The notes: generated by a model not told the origin, from the sequence alone. A stretch of DNA of 64,000 nucleotides from Owenweeksia sp. (GCA_028277105.1 JANQHO010000169.1:1-64000), one strand, 5' to 3'. Shown: positions 25,676 through 35,096, counted from the first letter of the stretch. Translations and numbers: made by a program.

Positions 25676-26314
25676 GTGAAAGTCCTCGTTGTTGGAGATG
25701 TGCACGGCTGTTATTACACTCTTCGTCAACTGGTAGAGGAAAACTGGAACCCAGAATCTGAATTTTTAATACAGTTAGGCGACCTGATCAATAAAGGCGC
25801 AAATACGGGATTATGCCTTAAGTACTGGCTCGAATTGGAGAATCGCTATCCTTACCAGGTTTTCTTGCTCAAGGGAAATCACGAGCAGCATTTCATCAAT
25901 CATTTACACGACAAACAAAAACAGCCTTTATTTCAAAAAACACTGGATAATATCAGGCAGGCAGGGCTGGATACAACTAAAATTCACGTCTGGCTTAATT
26001 CAAAACCCCTCAAATGGGAGAATCCTGATATTCTCATCTCTCACGCGGGTGTTAATAAAGTATCCAAAACACCTTTTACCACTACTAATCCCAGAGGGGT
26101 ACTTTATAATCGTTCCCCCCTTAAAATGATGGATAAAGTACAGGTTATTGGTCATACAGTTATCAAGGGCCATAAACCCGTTTTCAGCCCCAGAGAAAAC
26201 GCCTGGCGCATTGATACCGGGGCCTGGACGAAAAAATATTTATCTGCATTAAAGCTTTCCTACAGGGGAGAAGTAGAAGAGATTATCCAGGTTTTGAGAA
26301 ATGGTAAAGACTAA
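25676..26314 (+). CDS. Calcineurin-like serine/threonine protein phosphatase
   Basis: Start is GTG, 23 bases after dnaN. The 212-residue protein has the metallophosphatase motifs D8-V-H10 (VVGDVHGC), GDLINKG at about 35-41, GNHEQH at about 66-71, and late histidines in LISHAGVNK and VIGHTVIKGHKPVF. These bind two metals and place it near bacterial PP2A-like phosphatases and Ap4A hydrolases. Cytoplasmic; the substrate is unknown. Confidence 0.85.
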   Translation: MKVLVVGDVHGCYYTLRQLVEENWNPESEFLIQLGDLINKGANTGLCLKYWLELENRYPYQVFLLKGNHEQHFINHLHDKQKQPLFQKTLDNIRQAGLDTTKIHVWLNSKPLKWENPDILISHAGVNKVSKTPFTTTNPRGVLYNRSPLKMMDKVQVIGHTVIKGHKPVFSPRENAWRIDTGAWTKKYLSALKLSYRGEVEEIIQVLRNGKD

Positions 26315-26464
26315 TGGCTAGTTTATACATTCAAAGGTATATTTTATACATAGTGGATAAATTAACAATATATACAGATTTTCAAATAGTATTTTTTTAT
26401 TTACTTTGTCCCCGCGGAAGCCGAAAAGCAATATAGAGTAGGCACAACAAACCAATCTACAGTT

Positions 26465-27076
26465 ATGAAAAACTTTATCAAAACATCATTTATTGTTGCG
26501 ATACTATTAGGTACAGTACAATTTAGTAAAGCCCAGGATATCACTGGTGGAGTAAACGTTATGTTAGGTTTACCTATGGGAACATTTGGCGATGCCGCAG
26601 GCTTCGGTATCGGTGGTGGAATTGAAGGAAACTACTTCATTCAAGACAAATTTTCAGTTGGTATAGAAGCTGGTTACCTTGCTTTTGCCGCTAAAGATGT
26701 ATTAGGCATAGACAATAGCGCCACTATGATCCCAGTTCTTGCCAAAGCCACATATTTCTTTATGGAAGATGAGTTTATGCCTTATGCCAGTCTTGGTGTT
26801 GGTTTCTATGCCGTTACCACTAAAATTGAAGGTGAACTTTTGGGAGTTTCTTTTGACTCTGAAACCGACTTAGGTGGTTTTGGGATTTCTCCCAGAGTAG
26901 GTGCTCAATATGAAGTGGGTGACGGATTCTGGATCAATGCTAATGTACAATATAACTTGTTGTTCAACGGTGAAACTACTGAGTCTACTGTTGGAGGAGT
27001 TACAGTAGAAACAGAAACTGACCCAACTAACTATCTTGGAATTAATGTTGGAGTTATTTTTACTTTAGCTGACTAA
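26465..27076 (+). CDS. Outer membrane beta-barrel protein, OmpW/PorT-like
   Basis: The 203-residue protein has a signal peptide (ends FSKAQ, residue 23) and barrel strands rich in glycine and aromatics (FGIGGGIEGNYFIQDKFSVG, FMPYASLGVGFYAVTTKI, FWINANVQYNLLF), ending NVGVIFTLAD. It stands alone: an A+T-rich leader of 150 bases lies before it and a strong terminator follows at 27101-27140, so it is probably expressed on its own at high level. The exact family cannot be told. Confidence 0.7.
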   Translation: MKNFIKTSFIVAILLGTVQFSKAQDITGGVNVMLGLPMGTFGDAAGFGIGGGIEGNYFIQDKFSVGIEAGYLAFAAKDVLGIDNSATMIPVLAKATYFFMEDEFMPYASLGVGFYAVTTKIEGELLGVSFDSETDLGGFGISPRVGAQYEVGDGFWINANVQYNLLFNGETTESTVGGVTVETETDPTNYLGINVGVIFTLAD

Positions 27077-27100
27077 TATTTTTTGTTATATCCTATTTAA

Positions 27101-27140
27101 AAAGCTCCCGGACTATCGAATAGTCCGGGAGCTTTTTTTA
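27101..27140 (+). terminator. Intrinsic terminator after the barrel gene
   Basis: A perfect 15-base stem (AAAGCTCCCGGACTA with TAGTCCGGGAGCTTT) around TCGAA, followed by a T-run. Confidence 0.92.
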
Positions 27141-27146
27141 TTAATG

Positions 27147-27177
27147 TTGGCAAGCGCTGAGCTTTCTTCTAAATTTG
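27147..27177 (+). promoter_or_regulatory. Promoter of pruA
   Basis: TTG (27147-27149), 20 bases, then TAAATTTG (27170-27177) match the Bacteroidota promoter pattern, 24 bases before the pruA start codon. It lies directly after the terminator of the previous gene. Confidence 0.62.
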
Positions 27178-27201
27178 CCTTCAATTATAAAATTCACCTA
27201 A

Positions 27202-28833
27202 ATGCAAAAAGGTTTTTACAATATACCCATCGCAGTTAACGAAACTGTGAAAACTTATGCTTCCGGAAGCCCTGAGCGGAAGGAAGTACAACAAACTTAC
27301 GATGAGCTATGGGGGCAGAGCACAGAAATACCCATGGTAATTAACGGTAAAGCCATTACCACCGGAAACTTGCAGAGAGTAATACCTCCTCACGATCATC
27401 AGCACAATGTTGGATCGTACCATTTTGGGACGGCTGATCATGTTCATCAGGCTATAGAGGCATCTCTTAATGCTAAAGAAGAATGGGAAACTATGGGCTG
27501 GGAAGATCGCGCGGCCATATTTTTAAAGGCGGCTGATCTGCTGGCCGGGCCTTACCGGGCCAGAATCAACGCTGCTACCATGATAGGGCAGGGTAAAAAT
27601 ATTCATCAGGCTGAAATTGATGCCGCTTGTGAAATGATAGATTTCCTGCGTTTCAATGTGCAGTATATGACGGAGATCTTTGAGCAACAACCCGAGTCGG
27701 ACAATGGTATGTGGAACAGGGTAGATTACCGCCCTCTGGAAGGCTTTACCTTTGCCATTACTCCTTTTAACTTTACCGCTATTGGTGGCAACCTTCCCAC
27801 CTCTATGGCTTTAATGGGAAATACCGTGGTGTGGAAGCCATCTCTCAACCAGATATATTCAGCTAATATTTTGATGCAGGCTTTCCAGGAGGCTGGCCTG
27901 CCAGATGGGGTTATTAATATGATCTTTACCGATCCCCAGGAAACAGCGGATATAGTTTTTTCACATCCCGATTTTGCCGGCTTGCACTATACCGGTTCTA
28001 CTGAAGTTTTTAAAGCTATTTGGAAAACCATTGGCAATAACATCCATAAATACAAAACCTATCCCCGTATAGTGGGGGAAACCGGAGGTAAGGACTTCAT
28101 AATTGCTCATAAATCTTCCAATCCCAAACAAGTGGCTACCGCTATGGTGAGAGGGGCCTTCGAATATCAGGGACAGAAGTGCAGTGCGGCCTCCAGGGCT
28201 TATGTTCCTTCTAACCTTTGGCAAGAGGTGAAAACCTATGTTTTGGAAGACCTGAAAAGCTTTAAAATGGGATCGCCCCGCGACTTCACTAACTTTATCA
28301 ATGCCGTAATCCACGAAAGGTCTTTTAACAAGCTGGCTGGCTTTATTGACCAGGCTAAAGCGGATGGCGGAGTAGAAGTTATGGCTGGTGGTAATTATGA
28401 TAAAAGCAAGGGTTACTTCATTGAACCAACCGTTCTTGTAACCGAAGATCCCAGGTATGTAACCATGTGCGAAGAATTGTTCGGCCCTGTTTTAACGGTA
28501 TATGTATATGATGAAGACAAATGGGATGAAACCCTGGAACTGGTAGATCAGACTTCAGTTTACGCATTAACGGGTGCTGTATTCAGCAAAGACCGTGTAG
28601 CTCTTGCTCACGCTACCGATAGACTTAGAAATGCTGCCGGTAATTTTTATGTAAACGACAAACCCACCGGAGCAGTAGTAGGGCAACAGCCTTTTGGAGG
28701 TAGCCGGGCCTCCGGTACCAACGATAAAGCTGGCTCTATGCTTAACCTATTGCGTTGGGTAAGCCCCAGGCTAATTAAAGAGACTTTTGTCTCACCCACT
28801 GATTACCGCTATCCTTTTTTGAAAGAAGATTAA
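27202..28833 (+). CDS. pruA: L-glutamate gamma-semialdehyde (P5C) dehydrogenase
   Basis: This 543-residue aldehyde dehydrogenase carries out the second step of proline breakdown, oxidising glutamate semialdehyde to glutamate with NAD. Signatures are FTFAITPFNFTAIGGNLPTS, VGETGGKDFIIAHKSS with the general base Glu, the nucleophile Cys in EYQGQKCSAASRAYVP, and GAVVGQQPFGGSRASGTNDK. It matches the monofunctional Bacteroidota form; no proline dehydrogenase gene lies beside it. A promoter stands before it and a hairpin terminator after it. Confidence 0.94.
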   Translation: MQKGFYNIPIAVNETVKTYASGSPERKEVQQTYDELWGQSTEIPMVINGKAITTGNLQRVIPPHDHQHNVGSYHFGTADHVHQAIEASLNAKEEWETMGWEDRAAIFLKAADLLAGPYRARINAATMIGQGKNIHQAEIDAACEMIDFLRFNVQYMTEIFEQQPESDNGMWNRVDYRPLEGFTFAITPFNFTAIGGNLPTSMALMGNTVVWKPSLNQIYSANILMQAFQEAGLPDGVINMIFTDPQETADIVFSHPDFAGLHYTGSTEVFKAIWKTIGNNIHKYKTYPRIVGETGGKDFIIAHKSSNPKQVATAMVRGAFEYQGQKCSAASRAYVPSNLWQEVKTYVLEDLKSFKMGSPRDFTNFINAVIHERSFNKLAGFIDQAKADGGVEVMAGGNYDKSKGYFIEPTVLVTEDPRYVTMCEELFGPVLTVYVYDEDKWDETLELVDQTSVYALTGAVFSKDRVALAHATDRLRNAAGNFYVNDKPTGAVVGQQPFGGSRASGTNDKAGSMLNLLRWVSPRLIKETFVSPTDYRYPFLKED

Positions 28834-28838
28834 AATAT

Positions 28839-28863
28839 AAAAGGGAGGCTAAGCCTCCCTTTT
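28839..28863. terminator. Bidirectional terminator between pruA and the LPP20 gene
   Basis: Inverted repeat AAAAGGGAGGC and GCCTCCCTTTT around a three-base loop, with A's on one side and T's on the other, so it can serve both convergent genes. Confidence 0.85.
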
Positions 28864-30196
28864 ATAAACCACTTAGCAACTGACGTAACTTAGGTATCAA
28901 TTTTCGCTGAAATTCTTTCTCCCAATTTTCAGTGGCTTTATTCAGTGCTTTGTTTTCATCGTAATGTAAGCCCCTTTCTCCTTTTATTTCCACAGTTAAA
29001 AGAGGAGTCTCTTCCATAGTTTTTAAAGCTATAACACCGTTGATCTGGAAAACATTAATATCTCTGTTTTTAGATTGTTCTCTTCTCATCTCTGTTACTT
29101 CAAGCAAATAATCATAAGTACTGGAATTGCGGATTTCAAATAATTCTCCGATTGAACTTTTTAGTATGTAGTCTCTTATTTCAGCTTCTTCTGCCTGGTT
29201 CAGGCCCGCTAGTTTCAAAACAGGTTTTCTGATTTCCAGTATTGTTGTTACACTTAGTGCCGGTTTTTGGGTTACTATCCTTCTAACCATATTATCACGG
29301 GTGGCCTCTTCTGCTAACTTATCCAGATTGACAACTGCACTTACCTTTTCCAGCTTTTTTTCACTTTTTACAGCTTTCAGTTCGTATTGCACATTACCCC
29401 TGAAGTTACTCGTATAATCCCTTTTCCCGAGGGATAGACCAGAGTAAGTGATGTAGAGAGGAATATTATCAAGAGGTTCAGCCTCCTGATCAGAGATGAT
29501 ATAGTTGATGGTTAGCGGTAAACTTCTAACGCATTCTATTTTTTCGGGGCCTGATATTTTTATACCGGATATTGTTTTTACAAGTTCCAGGTATAGATGA
29601 TTGCCCAGGTGGATGTCAGAGCCTTTCCAATTCGTTTCCAGCGGATCATCCAGATAATTCTTTATAGCTTCCAGTGCTTTAATATGCCATATAATAGCAG
29701 ATCTGAGATTGTTTTCCTTTTTAAAGCTATCAGCCTGAGCTAATTTCTGTAGAGCCAGGTCTATTGCCTTTTGCCGGTCTGCCGATACTTTTTGCCTGTA
29801 AACTGTTTTATTAAGCCGGTATAAGATCCAGTAACGTCTACCATCATCAAAGGTGTTTACAATTTCATAACCGGTAAGGCTTTTACTGCTTCTCAACCTT
29901 ATACTTTGAGTAAAATCCTGTGTAAACTGATCGTTATTTTCAATCTGGCTCAAAACGGAATAAGTAGAAACCTCTGTACTTATTTCACTGATCAAATCCG
30001 ATAAAGCGACTTCCTTAGCCTTTTTCTGATACAAATAATCATCACCCTGCTTGGTGGCTGATCCAATACCATAATAAAAAGCGGCATCAGTTGGTCTTTT
30101 CGTTACCCAATCAGGCGCATTTTCTTTTTGAGCTACTTTTTTGGAAGACCCGCAGGCAACGATTAAAGGCATCAGAAGTATGAGATAAACTTTCAT
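28862..30196 (-). CDS. LPP20-type lipoprotein
   Basis: The 444-residue protein has a lipobox (LIVACGSSKK, Cys15) and then an LPP20 domain (APDWVTKRPTDAAFYYGIGS, KKAKEVALSDLISEISTEVS, FDDGRRYWILYRLNKTVYRQ). The rest, with a helical hairpin and two beta-rich segments, is not familiar. LPP20 proteins occur beside CsgG-like and GNA1162-like proteins in envelope complexes such as the flagellar FlgO/FlgP/FlgT set. Here the gene starts in the stop of a CsgG-like lipoprotein gene, which supports joint function at the outer membrane. Confidence 0.75.
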   Translation of the reverse strand: MKVYLILLMPLIVACGSSKKVAQKENAPDWVTKRPTDAAFYYGIGSATKQGDDYLYQKKAKEVALSDLISEISTEVSTYSVLSQIENNDQFTQDFTQSIRLRSSKSLTGYEIVNTFDDGRRYWILYRLNKTVYRQKVSADRQKAIDLALQKLAQADSFKKENNLRSAIIWHIKALEAIKNYLDDPLETNWKGSDIHLGNHLYLELVKTISGIKISGPEKIECVRSLPLTINYIISDQEAEPLDNIPLYITYSGLSLGKRDYTSNFRGNVQYELKAVKSEKKLEKVSAVVNLDKLAEEATRDNMVRRIVTQKPALSVTTILEIRKPVLKLAGLNQAEEAEIRDYILKSSIGELFEIRNSSTYDYLLEVTEMRREQSKNRDINVFQINGVIALKTMEETPLLTVEIKGERGLHYDENKALNKATENWEKEFQRKLIPKLRQLLSGL

Positions 30197-31578
30197 TAAT
30201 CCTGGTATTTCAAGATGGCGATAGCCATTCGGTTAGCTATCTTTTCTATTGCACTTTGCCTTAGGGAAGCGATGGATTGTATTTCCCTGCGGGCGGTTAT
30301 TTTTTGGTCAAGCTGTCTTTTTTGCCTGAAGCTATTAAACAGTTGGTCGTTCTTACTGGCTGAGTTTAAAATATCCCATGTACCGGCATAAAGGTAGCGG
30401 GTGTTTCCGTTGTAATTCACATAATTTACAACATCTTCTTCATTTACTTCTATATTATCACTAAATATTATCTCTCCGGTTTCGGTAGATACTATTTTGT
30501 AGTTAAAGGTATAGTTGACTTCGTTTTTCCGGTAATATTCACGGTAATAGACCTTGTTATACGTCATATCGGTATAGACCTTGCCTGTTTTGGGATTTTT
30601 TCTTTTCACAGGGCGCCCTACATAACCTTTTCTTCTGTTATTAAGAATTTGTCCTTCTCTTTCATCTGCTACAATAAGACTTCCCAAAACCAGGGCCTTG
30701 GCTCCCAGTATTTTACCGGCTTCAGCTACGCTTTCAGGATCAATTCTTTCATCCATGCCTAGTTTTTGTTCTTTGAAAATCACATCTACACTGCTGCGGT
30801 CTATTATTTTAATAAAGGGATCACGAGAATCCAGCATGTCATTTACAAAAGCAGTAGCTATAGCCTCTTCGAGACCTTTAACTGAAGTGAAATTGCTGAA
30901 GTCAGTCAGGCCTATGGTAAAAACACCCAACTTTAAACATTGCTCAATGTAGTAGTCTACCTCTTTATAGCCGGGGTCAATGTCTTTGACTTTTAAGAAT
31001 TGTTTGTGGGCAGGGCGATATTTTTCAGCATCAAACAGATCTATACCTTTTCTGTACTCCGGTTCTATTTTGGCAAAGAGTCTAAACTCAGCAGCCTTTT
31101 CATATTCAGGATCCAGTTTTTCAATTTCATTTAGTTTTTCCTTGGCCTTGGTAAAGTTTTCACTTTCCAGATTGTTTAGTGCTTCTTCATAAAGACTTTT
31201 GAGGTAGAGTTCTTTTACTTCGGTAAAATAGTCATCGTAATTAAAGGGAAATTCAAGTTTGATCTTGTAATTGGCGAGTAAGTTGTAAAACTTTTTGGCC
31301 TCCAGGTAACTGTAAACCGCTTGTTTATTGGAAGAACTGGTGTAAGCCATGTAAAAATCTGCCATCAGATCATCCAGAACCCTTTGACCGGTTTTTTTAG
31401 CTTCGATCCTGGCTTCTACGTCATCAGGGTTTTTATTGAGGGCCTTCAAATAAAAGTCCACTGCCTCGTAATGCATGCCATGGGTCTCCAGTTCTTTGCC
31501 CTTTTTAACCAAAACCTTGCTTTGGTTGCAGGCAACCAGTAGAGTGAGGAAGCTTAACAGGAGTACTGTTTTTTTCAT
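30196..31578 (-). CDS. TPR lipoprotein with CsgG-like domain
   Basis: The start at 31578 is preferred because it opens the lipoprotein signal MKKTVLLLSFLTLLVAC; an in-frame ATG at 31638 would put 20 residues before it. Residues of about 20-215 contain TPR-like helices (HYEAVDFYLKALNKNPDDVE, NFTKAKEKLNEIEKLDPEYE). A CsgG-like domain follows (VFTIGLTDFSNFTSVKGLEE, FIKIIDRSSVDVIFKEQKLG, AGKILGAKALVLGSLIVADE, TFNYKIVSTETGEIIFSDNI). CsgG proteins form outer membrane pores for curli export, but many relatives are of unknown use. It overlaps the LPP20 gene by one base. Confidence 0.75.
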   Translation of the reverse strand: MKKTVLLLSFLTLLVACNQSKVLVKKGKELETHGMHYEAVDFYLKALNKNPDDVEARIEAKKTGQRVLDDLMADFYMAYTSSSNKQAVYSYLEAKKFYNLLANYKIKLEFPFNYDDYFTEVKELYLKSLYEEALNNLESENFTKAKEKLNEIEKLDPEYEKAAEFRLFAKIEPEYRKGIDLFDAEKYRPAHKQFLKVKDIDPGYKEVDYYIEQCLKLGVFTIGLTDFSNFTSVKGLEEAIATAFVNDMLDSRDPFIKIIDRSSVDVIFKEQKLGMDERIDPESVAEAGKILGAKALVLGSLIVADEREGQILNNRRKGYVGRPVKRKNPKTGKVYTDMTYNKVYYREYYRKNEVNYTFNYKIVSTETGEIIFSDNIEVNEEDVVNYVNYNGNTRYLYAGTWDILNSASKNDQLFNSFRQKRQLDQKITARREIQSIASLRQSAIEKIANRMAIAILKYQD

Positions 31579-31687
31579 GAAGCAGAGGTTTGATATGCTG
31601 TTTTTCAAATATAATGCCGAAGAGTGAATGAACATCAATGTTAATTTAATGTTAACTGAATGTTTACTGAAAGTAAATTATTATTCG

Positions 31688-31695
31688 TATATTTG
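31688..31695 (+). promoter_or_regulatory. Possible -7 element before the MORN-like gene
   Basis: TATATTTG matches TAnnTTTG, 18 bases before the start at 31713. A partner TTG at the usual distance is missing. Confidence 0.35.
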
Positions 31696-31712
31696 AATTG
31701 TAATTAAAATAA

Positions 31713-32084
31713 ATGGCTATGAAAACGATAAATTGGATTACAGGTGTTTTGGTGATCATGGCTGTGACTACATTAACAGCCCAACCAGAATCAACCTATG
31801 AATGGAGGGGTAAACAGATTTTGATAACGCACTATTACTCCGATGGTAGTATTATGGAACAAGGGCATTATTTAAATGGTTTGCCTAATGGGAAATGGAT
31901 GCAATATGATGAGGAAGGTAATGTGAAGACAGATGCTTTTTACGAGGAAGGTAGTAAAGAAGGTAAGTGGTTTATTTGGTCTGATGACCGCAGCTACTTG
32001 TTAGAAGTAACATACAAGGATAACCTTGTTGTTGCTTGTAATAAGTGGAAAATTGAAGAAAGAAACTTACTGGCAGGTAAGTAG
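31713..32084 (+). CDS. Small exported MORN/YwqK-like repeat protein
   Basis: The 123-residue protein has a signal peptide (MKTINWITGVLVIMAVTTLTAQ from the second ATG at 31719) and two to three MORN-type repeats: YSDGSIMEQGHYLNGLPNGK, YDEEGNVKTDAFYEEGSKEG and KWFIWSDDRSYLLEVTY. Repeats of this kind are often labelled 'YwqK family antitoxin', but here no toxin lies beside it and the protein is exported, so that label should not be read as a function. A perfect terminator follows. Confidence 0.65.
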   Translation: MAMKTINWITGVLVIMAVTTLTAQPESTYEWRGKQILITHYYSDGSIMEQGHYLNGLPNGKWMQYDEEGNVKTDAFYEEGSKEGKWFIWSDDRSYLLEVTYKDNLVVACNKWKIEERNLLAGK

Positions 32085-32100
32085 GCTTGTTTGTTTGGTT

Positions 32101-32130
32101 AAAAAGGCGGTAATATTACCGCCTTTTTTA
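32101..32130. terminator. Intrinsic terminator
   Basis: Perfect palindrome AAAAAGGCGGTAAT/ATTACCGCCTTTTT at 32101-32128, 16 bases after the MORN-like gene and just before yaaA. Confidence 0.9.
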
Positions 32131-32140
32131 TTTTTGGAAT

Positions 32141-32911
32141 ATGATACAAGCCTTAATATCTCCTGCCAAAACGCTTGACTTTGAATCTGAAAAAGAATTA
32201 GGAGTAGCAGAAGCTCCCTTTTTTCTGGATCAATCTGAGAAAGTTAACCGCAAACTCAGAAAATATAGCCGGAAAAAATTACAGCAATTGCAGAGCATAA
32301 GCCCGCAACTGGCTGAATTAAACTACCACAGAAACCAGGAGTGGGAAGCAGATCATAACTCAGGGATAACCCGTCAGGCTGTTTTTGCCTTTAAAGGCGA
32401 TGTATATCAGGGCTTACAAGCTGATGAATGGGTACAGGAAGATATGGCGTTTGCCGAAAAACACCTGCTAATATTATCAGGCTTATACGGTATTTTAAGG
32501 CCTAATCATCTGATCAAGCCTTATCGCCTGGAAATGGGAACACCCCTGCCAGTTTACCGTTCTAAAAATCTCTATGAGTTCTGGAAAAAAACATTAAAGG
32601 AATTCTTTAAGAAAGAAATTCCGGCAGACGCAATAGTATTGAATCTGGCCAGTGATGAATATTTTAAGGCAGTACAAACGGCTGAGCCTAAACAGAAGAT
32701 CATCAATACCACCTTTAAAGATTACAAGAACGGGCAGTTCAAAGTAATAAGTTTTTTTGCTAAAAAAGCGAGAGGGTTACTGGCTAACTACCTGATCCAA
32801 AACAAAATTAGTAATATTGAAGAGATAAAGGAGTTTAATAATGAAGGGTACTACTTTGACCCTGTATCTTCTACAACAGATAACTATACTTTTTTAAGGG
32901 AAAACAGATGA
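32141..32911 (+). CDS. yaaA: Peroxide stress protein YaaA
   Basis: The 256-residue protein is a full-length DUF328/YaaA member: MIQALISPAKTLDFESE, LNYHRNQEW, ARQAVFAFKGDVYQGL-like FKGDVYQGLQADEW, LILSGLYGILRPNHLIKPYR and VISFFAKKARGLLANYLIQN. YaaA binds DNA and limits free iron during peroxide stress in E. coli. It overlaps the start of a predicted barrel gene by four bases, so both are on one transcript. Confidence 0.9.
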   Translation: MIQALISPAKTLDFESEKELGVAEAPFFLDQSEKVNRKLRKYSRKKLQQLQSISPQLAELNYHRNQEWEADHNSGITRQAVFAFKGDVYQGLQADEWVQEDMAFAEKHLLILSGLYGILRPNHLIKPYRLEMGTPLPVYRSKNLYEFWKKTLKEFFKKEIPADAIVLNLASDEYFKAVQTAEPKQKIINTTFKDYKNGQFKVISFFAKKARGLLANYLIQNKISNIEEIKEFNNEGYYFDPVSSTTDNYTFLRENR

Positions 32912-33591
32912 AAGTATTAAAAAAAGGATCAGGGTTGATATTTATCCTGTTGGTATTACTGTCTGGTAATCAATTATTAGCACAAAGAGTAAGAACGGCT
33001 TATACTGAATTTGCAGGAGGTGTAGGTACCTTAAACCACGCGGGAGACATTGCTACAACGAACAGTACAGAAGCTATTTTTAAAGAAGTAAGGCCGCAGA
33101 TAAAGATAATGGCCAAAAGGCATTTCAACGATTGGTTTGGAATGGGAGTTGAGACTGGATACGGTTGGCTAAGTGCCAGTGACGCCAATCATTCTAATTT
33201 TGACAGAGGGTTTTCTACCGAAGTGGGAATACTTCAGATAAATGTTTTTTCAGAAGTTCATTTGATAAGATTTGGTAAATATCATTTGGATGATAAGTTT
33301 TCGATTTACCTGAAATTTGGAGGAGGTTTGCTGGCATACGACCCCGAAATAGTAGCTGCAGAAACATATGGCGCTACATATGAGCCCGCTTTGAATGCTT
33401 ATACTTCTTTTAATACTTTTTTTGGTGGAGGAGTAAAGTTCCGGACCGACTACAGGGGAGTATTAGGAGTGGAGCTAGTTCTTCACAATGCTGGAACAGA
33501 TCAATTGGAAGGCTTGAATATTACTACAGTAAGCTCTCAAAATGATGTTTACGGAGGTATCTTCATATACTACAGCTACCTGATTTTTTAG
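32908..33591 (+). CDS. Predicted outer membrane protein, DUF6089-like
   Basis: The 227-residue protein has a signal peptide (ends QLLAQ, residue 25) and then YTEFAGGVGTLNHAGDIATT, resembling DUF6089-type Bacteroidota barrels, with strands such as WFGMGVETGYGWLSAS and FSIYLKFGGGLLAY, ending in YYSYLIF. The start overlaps the yaaA stop as ATGA. The exact family is uncertain. Its end overlaps the convergent beta-helix gene by four bases. Confidence 0.6.
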   Translation: MKVLKKGSGLIFILLVLLSGNQLLAQRVRTAYTEFAGGVGTLNHAGDIATTNSTEAIFKEVRPQIKIMAKRHFNDWFGMGVETGYGWLSASDANHSNFDRGFSTEVGILQINVFSEVHLIRFGKYHLDDKFSIYLKFGGGLLAYDPEIVAAETYGATYEPALNAYTSFNTFFGGGVKFRTDYRGVLGVELVLHNAGTDQLEGLNITTVSSQNDVYGGIFIYYSYLIF

Positions 33592-35096
33592 AATTGCCTT
33601 TCAAAAGCTCCCAGATCAGGTGTTCCGTTAAAATTCCTGTTGCGTCCTTTTATATCCCCGTTAACGATTATTCCATCCTGTATATTACCCTGGTCAACTG
33701 CCTGTGAATTACTATCCAGATTATAATTGTTGTTATCCCGGTTCAAGAATCCAGGATCAGTATTAATATCAATGGTGCCAGATTCAAAATGGGCAGGGTC
33801 ATTTACATCAAATCCTCTTTCGCTAAGGTCAGTTTCCAGTTTGAGTATAGCACTGTTGAATCTGTAATTTAAAGGTTTGCTATTATCTTCAAATATTCCT
33901 AATTCCTGGCGGTTATTACCAGTAATTATACAATTGCCAAAATAAGCGTTATTGATCTCTCTTACTATCCGTACAATACTCCCCGTTTCATCCTGGAATT
34001 CAAAGAAATTAGTTAAGCCTACAGCAGGGTCATTGCGAGTAGATTGATTCCAGTAATTAGCAAATGTGCAATGCCTGAATTCATAACTGCCACCAAAACA
34101 ATACATACTAAACAAACCGGTGTTTGCTACTACGGTATTTTCTGCCGACATATTGGCAAAGGCTCCGTACAGACCAACTCGGGAATGATTCAATATGAAA
34201 GTATTACTCAATTGTAAGTTGGGTACATCATTACTATCAACAAATAAACCGGTAGTTGCATTTTTGATCAATGCATTATTTATTATGTTATTAACACTAC
34301 CGGTGCCCAGCCATATGCCTCCTCTGAACCCACCCCATTGCCCTGGAATATTTTCATAGAAAGGCTCTAAGCGATCGCTGGTAAAGGTTACAGAATCTTC
34401 AAAAAGAGGATTAGAACCTTCTGCAACACGTAAAGAACCTCCTTCAAATACCCATAAGCCGCTATTGTTGTGAAAGTGCAGGTCCGTACCTGGTTGTATC
34501 CTCAATATACATCCGTTATCAACTACAGCATAACCATATATAACATGGGGTTTATCGTTTGATAGAATAGTATCAGCGCCCCCGCAAATGATAGAGTAGG
34601 GCACTGTAATAGTGTTAGGCGGATCGCCAATCACCAGAAAGTTAGTCGGAAAGTGGTAATAAGCATCCAGTGCCTGTGCAACCAGTTTTACATTTTGAAC
34701 TATTCCATTATTGGTAAACATAATACTGTCCGAACAGACCATATCCGTGCACAGGTTCAATTTGGCAGTAATTTCAATGAAAATATAAAGGCTGTCGTTG
34801 GGCAAAATCTTTACATTTCTGGCAACATTGCTGGCATGGCCGTCAATATTTAAGCGATAAACACTTGAACTACCGCCCCCCAGGTTTATTTGGTCGATAT
34901 TTACGGTTTCATTATGAGGATTGTATACTTTGAGGGAGTAGGTACTTGAGTTAATATCCCTGAAAACGGTATCCAGGAAAACGGTATCAGTAGAGAATCT
35001 CAGTTTTACACCACTATTGGTAATAGCATCTTCCTTTCTACACGAAGCAAATATTAAGGCAAAGGCTATAAAACTAAGCAACAGGTTTCTTTTCAT
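33588..35096 (-). CDS. Lipoprotein with right-handed beta-helix repeats
   Basis: The signal MKRNLLLSFIAFALIFASC with lipobox supports the start at 35096 (or 35105 with three more residues). The first 140 residues look like a beta-sandwich (SGVKLRFSTDTVFLDTVFRD, YSLKVYNPHNETVNIDQINL). From about 180 on, parallel beta-helix coils follow (GNVNNIINNALIKNATTG-like SVNNIINNALIKNATTGLFV, LSNTFILNHSRVGLYGAFAN, YEFRHCTFANYWNQS). It closes with the GNIQDGIIVNGDIKGRNRNF and GAFERQF ending shared by many such surface proteins. Surface binding or carbohydrate handling is possible but not shown. Confidence 0.7.
   Translation of the reverse strand: MKRNLLLSFIAFALIFASCRKEDAITNSGVKLRFSTDTVFLDTVFRDINSSTYSLKVYNPHNETVNIDQINLGGGSSSVYRLNIDGHASNVARNVKILPNDSLYIFIEITAKLNLCTDMVCSDSIMFTNNGIVQNVKLVAQALDAYYHFPTNFLVIGDPPNTITVPYSIICGGADTILSNDKPHVIYGYAVVDNGCILRIQPGTDLHFHNNSGLWVFEGGSLRVAEGSNPLFEDSVTFTSDRLEPFYENIPGQWGGFRGGIWLGTGSVNNIINNALIKNATTGLFVDSNDVPNLQLSNTFILNHSRVGLYGAFANMSAENTVVANTGLFSMYCFGGSYEFRHCTFANYWNQSTRNDPAVGLTNFFEFQDETGSIVRIVREINNAYFGNCIITGNNRQELGIFEDNSKPLNYRFNSAILKLETDLSERGFDVNDPAHFESGTIDINTDPGFLNRDNNNYNLDSNSQAVDQGNIQDGIIVNGDIKGRNRNFNGTPDLGAFERQF

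Noticed and set aside
31625-31680. Repeated ATGTTAA/ATGTTTAC-like words before the MORN-like gene, possibly operators
   Set aside because: The words are short, A+T-rich and unevenly spaced; chance is enough to explain them.
31713-32084. Antitoxin of a toxin-antitoxin pair (YwqK label)
   Set aside because: The protein has a signal peptide and no neighbouring toxin gene; MORN-type repeats alone do not support that function.
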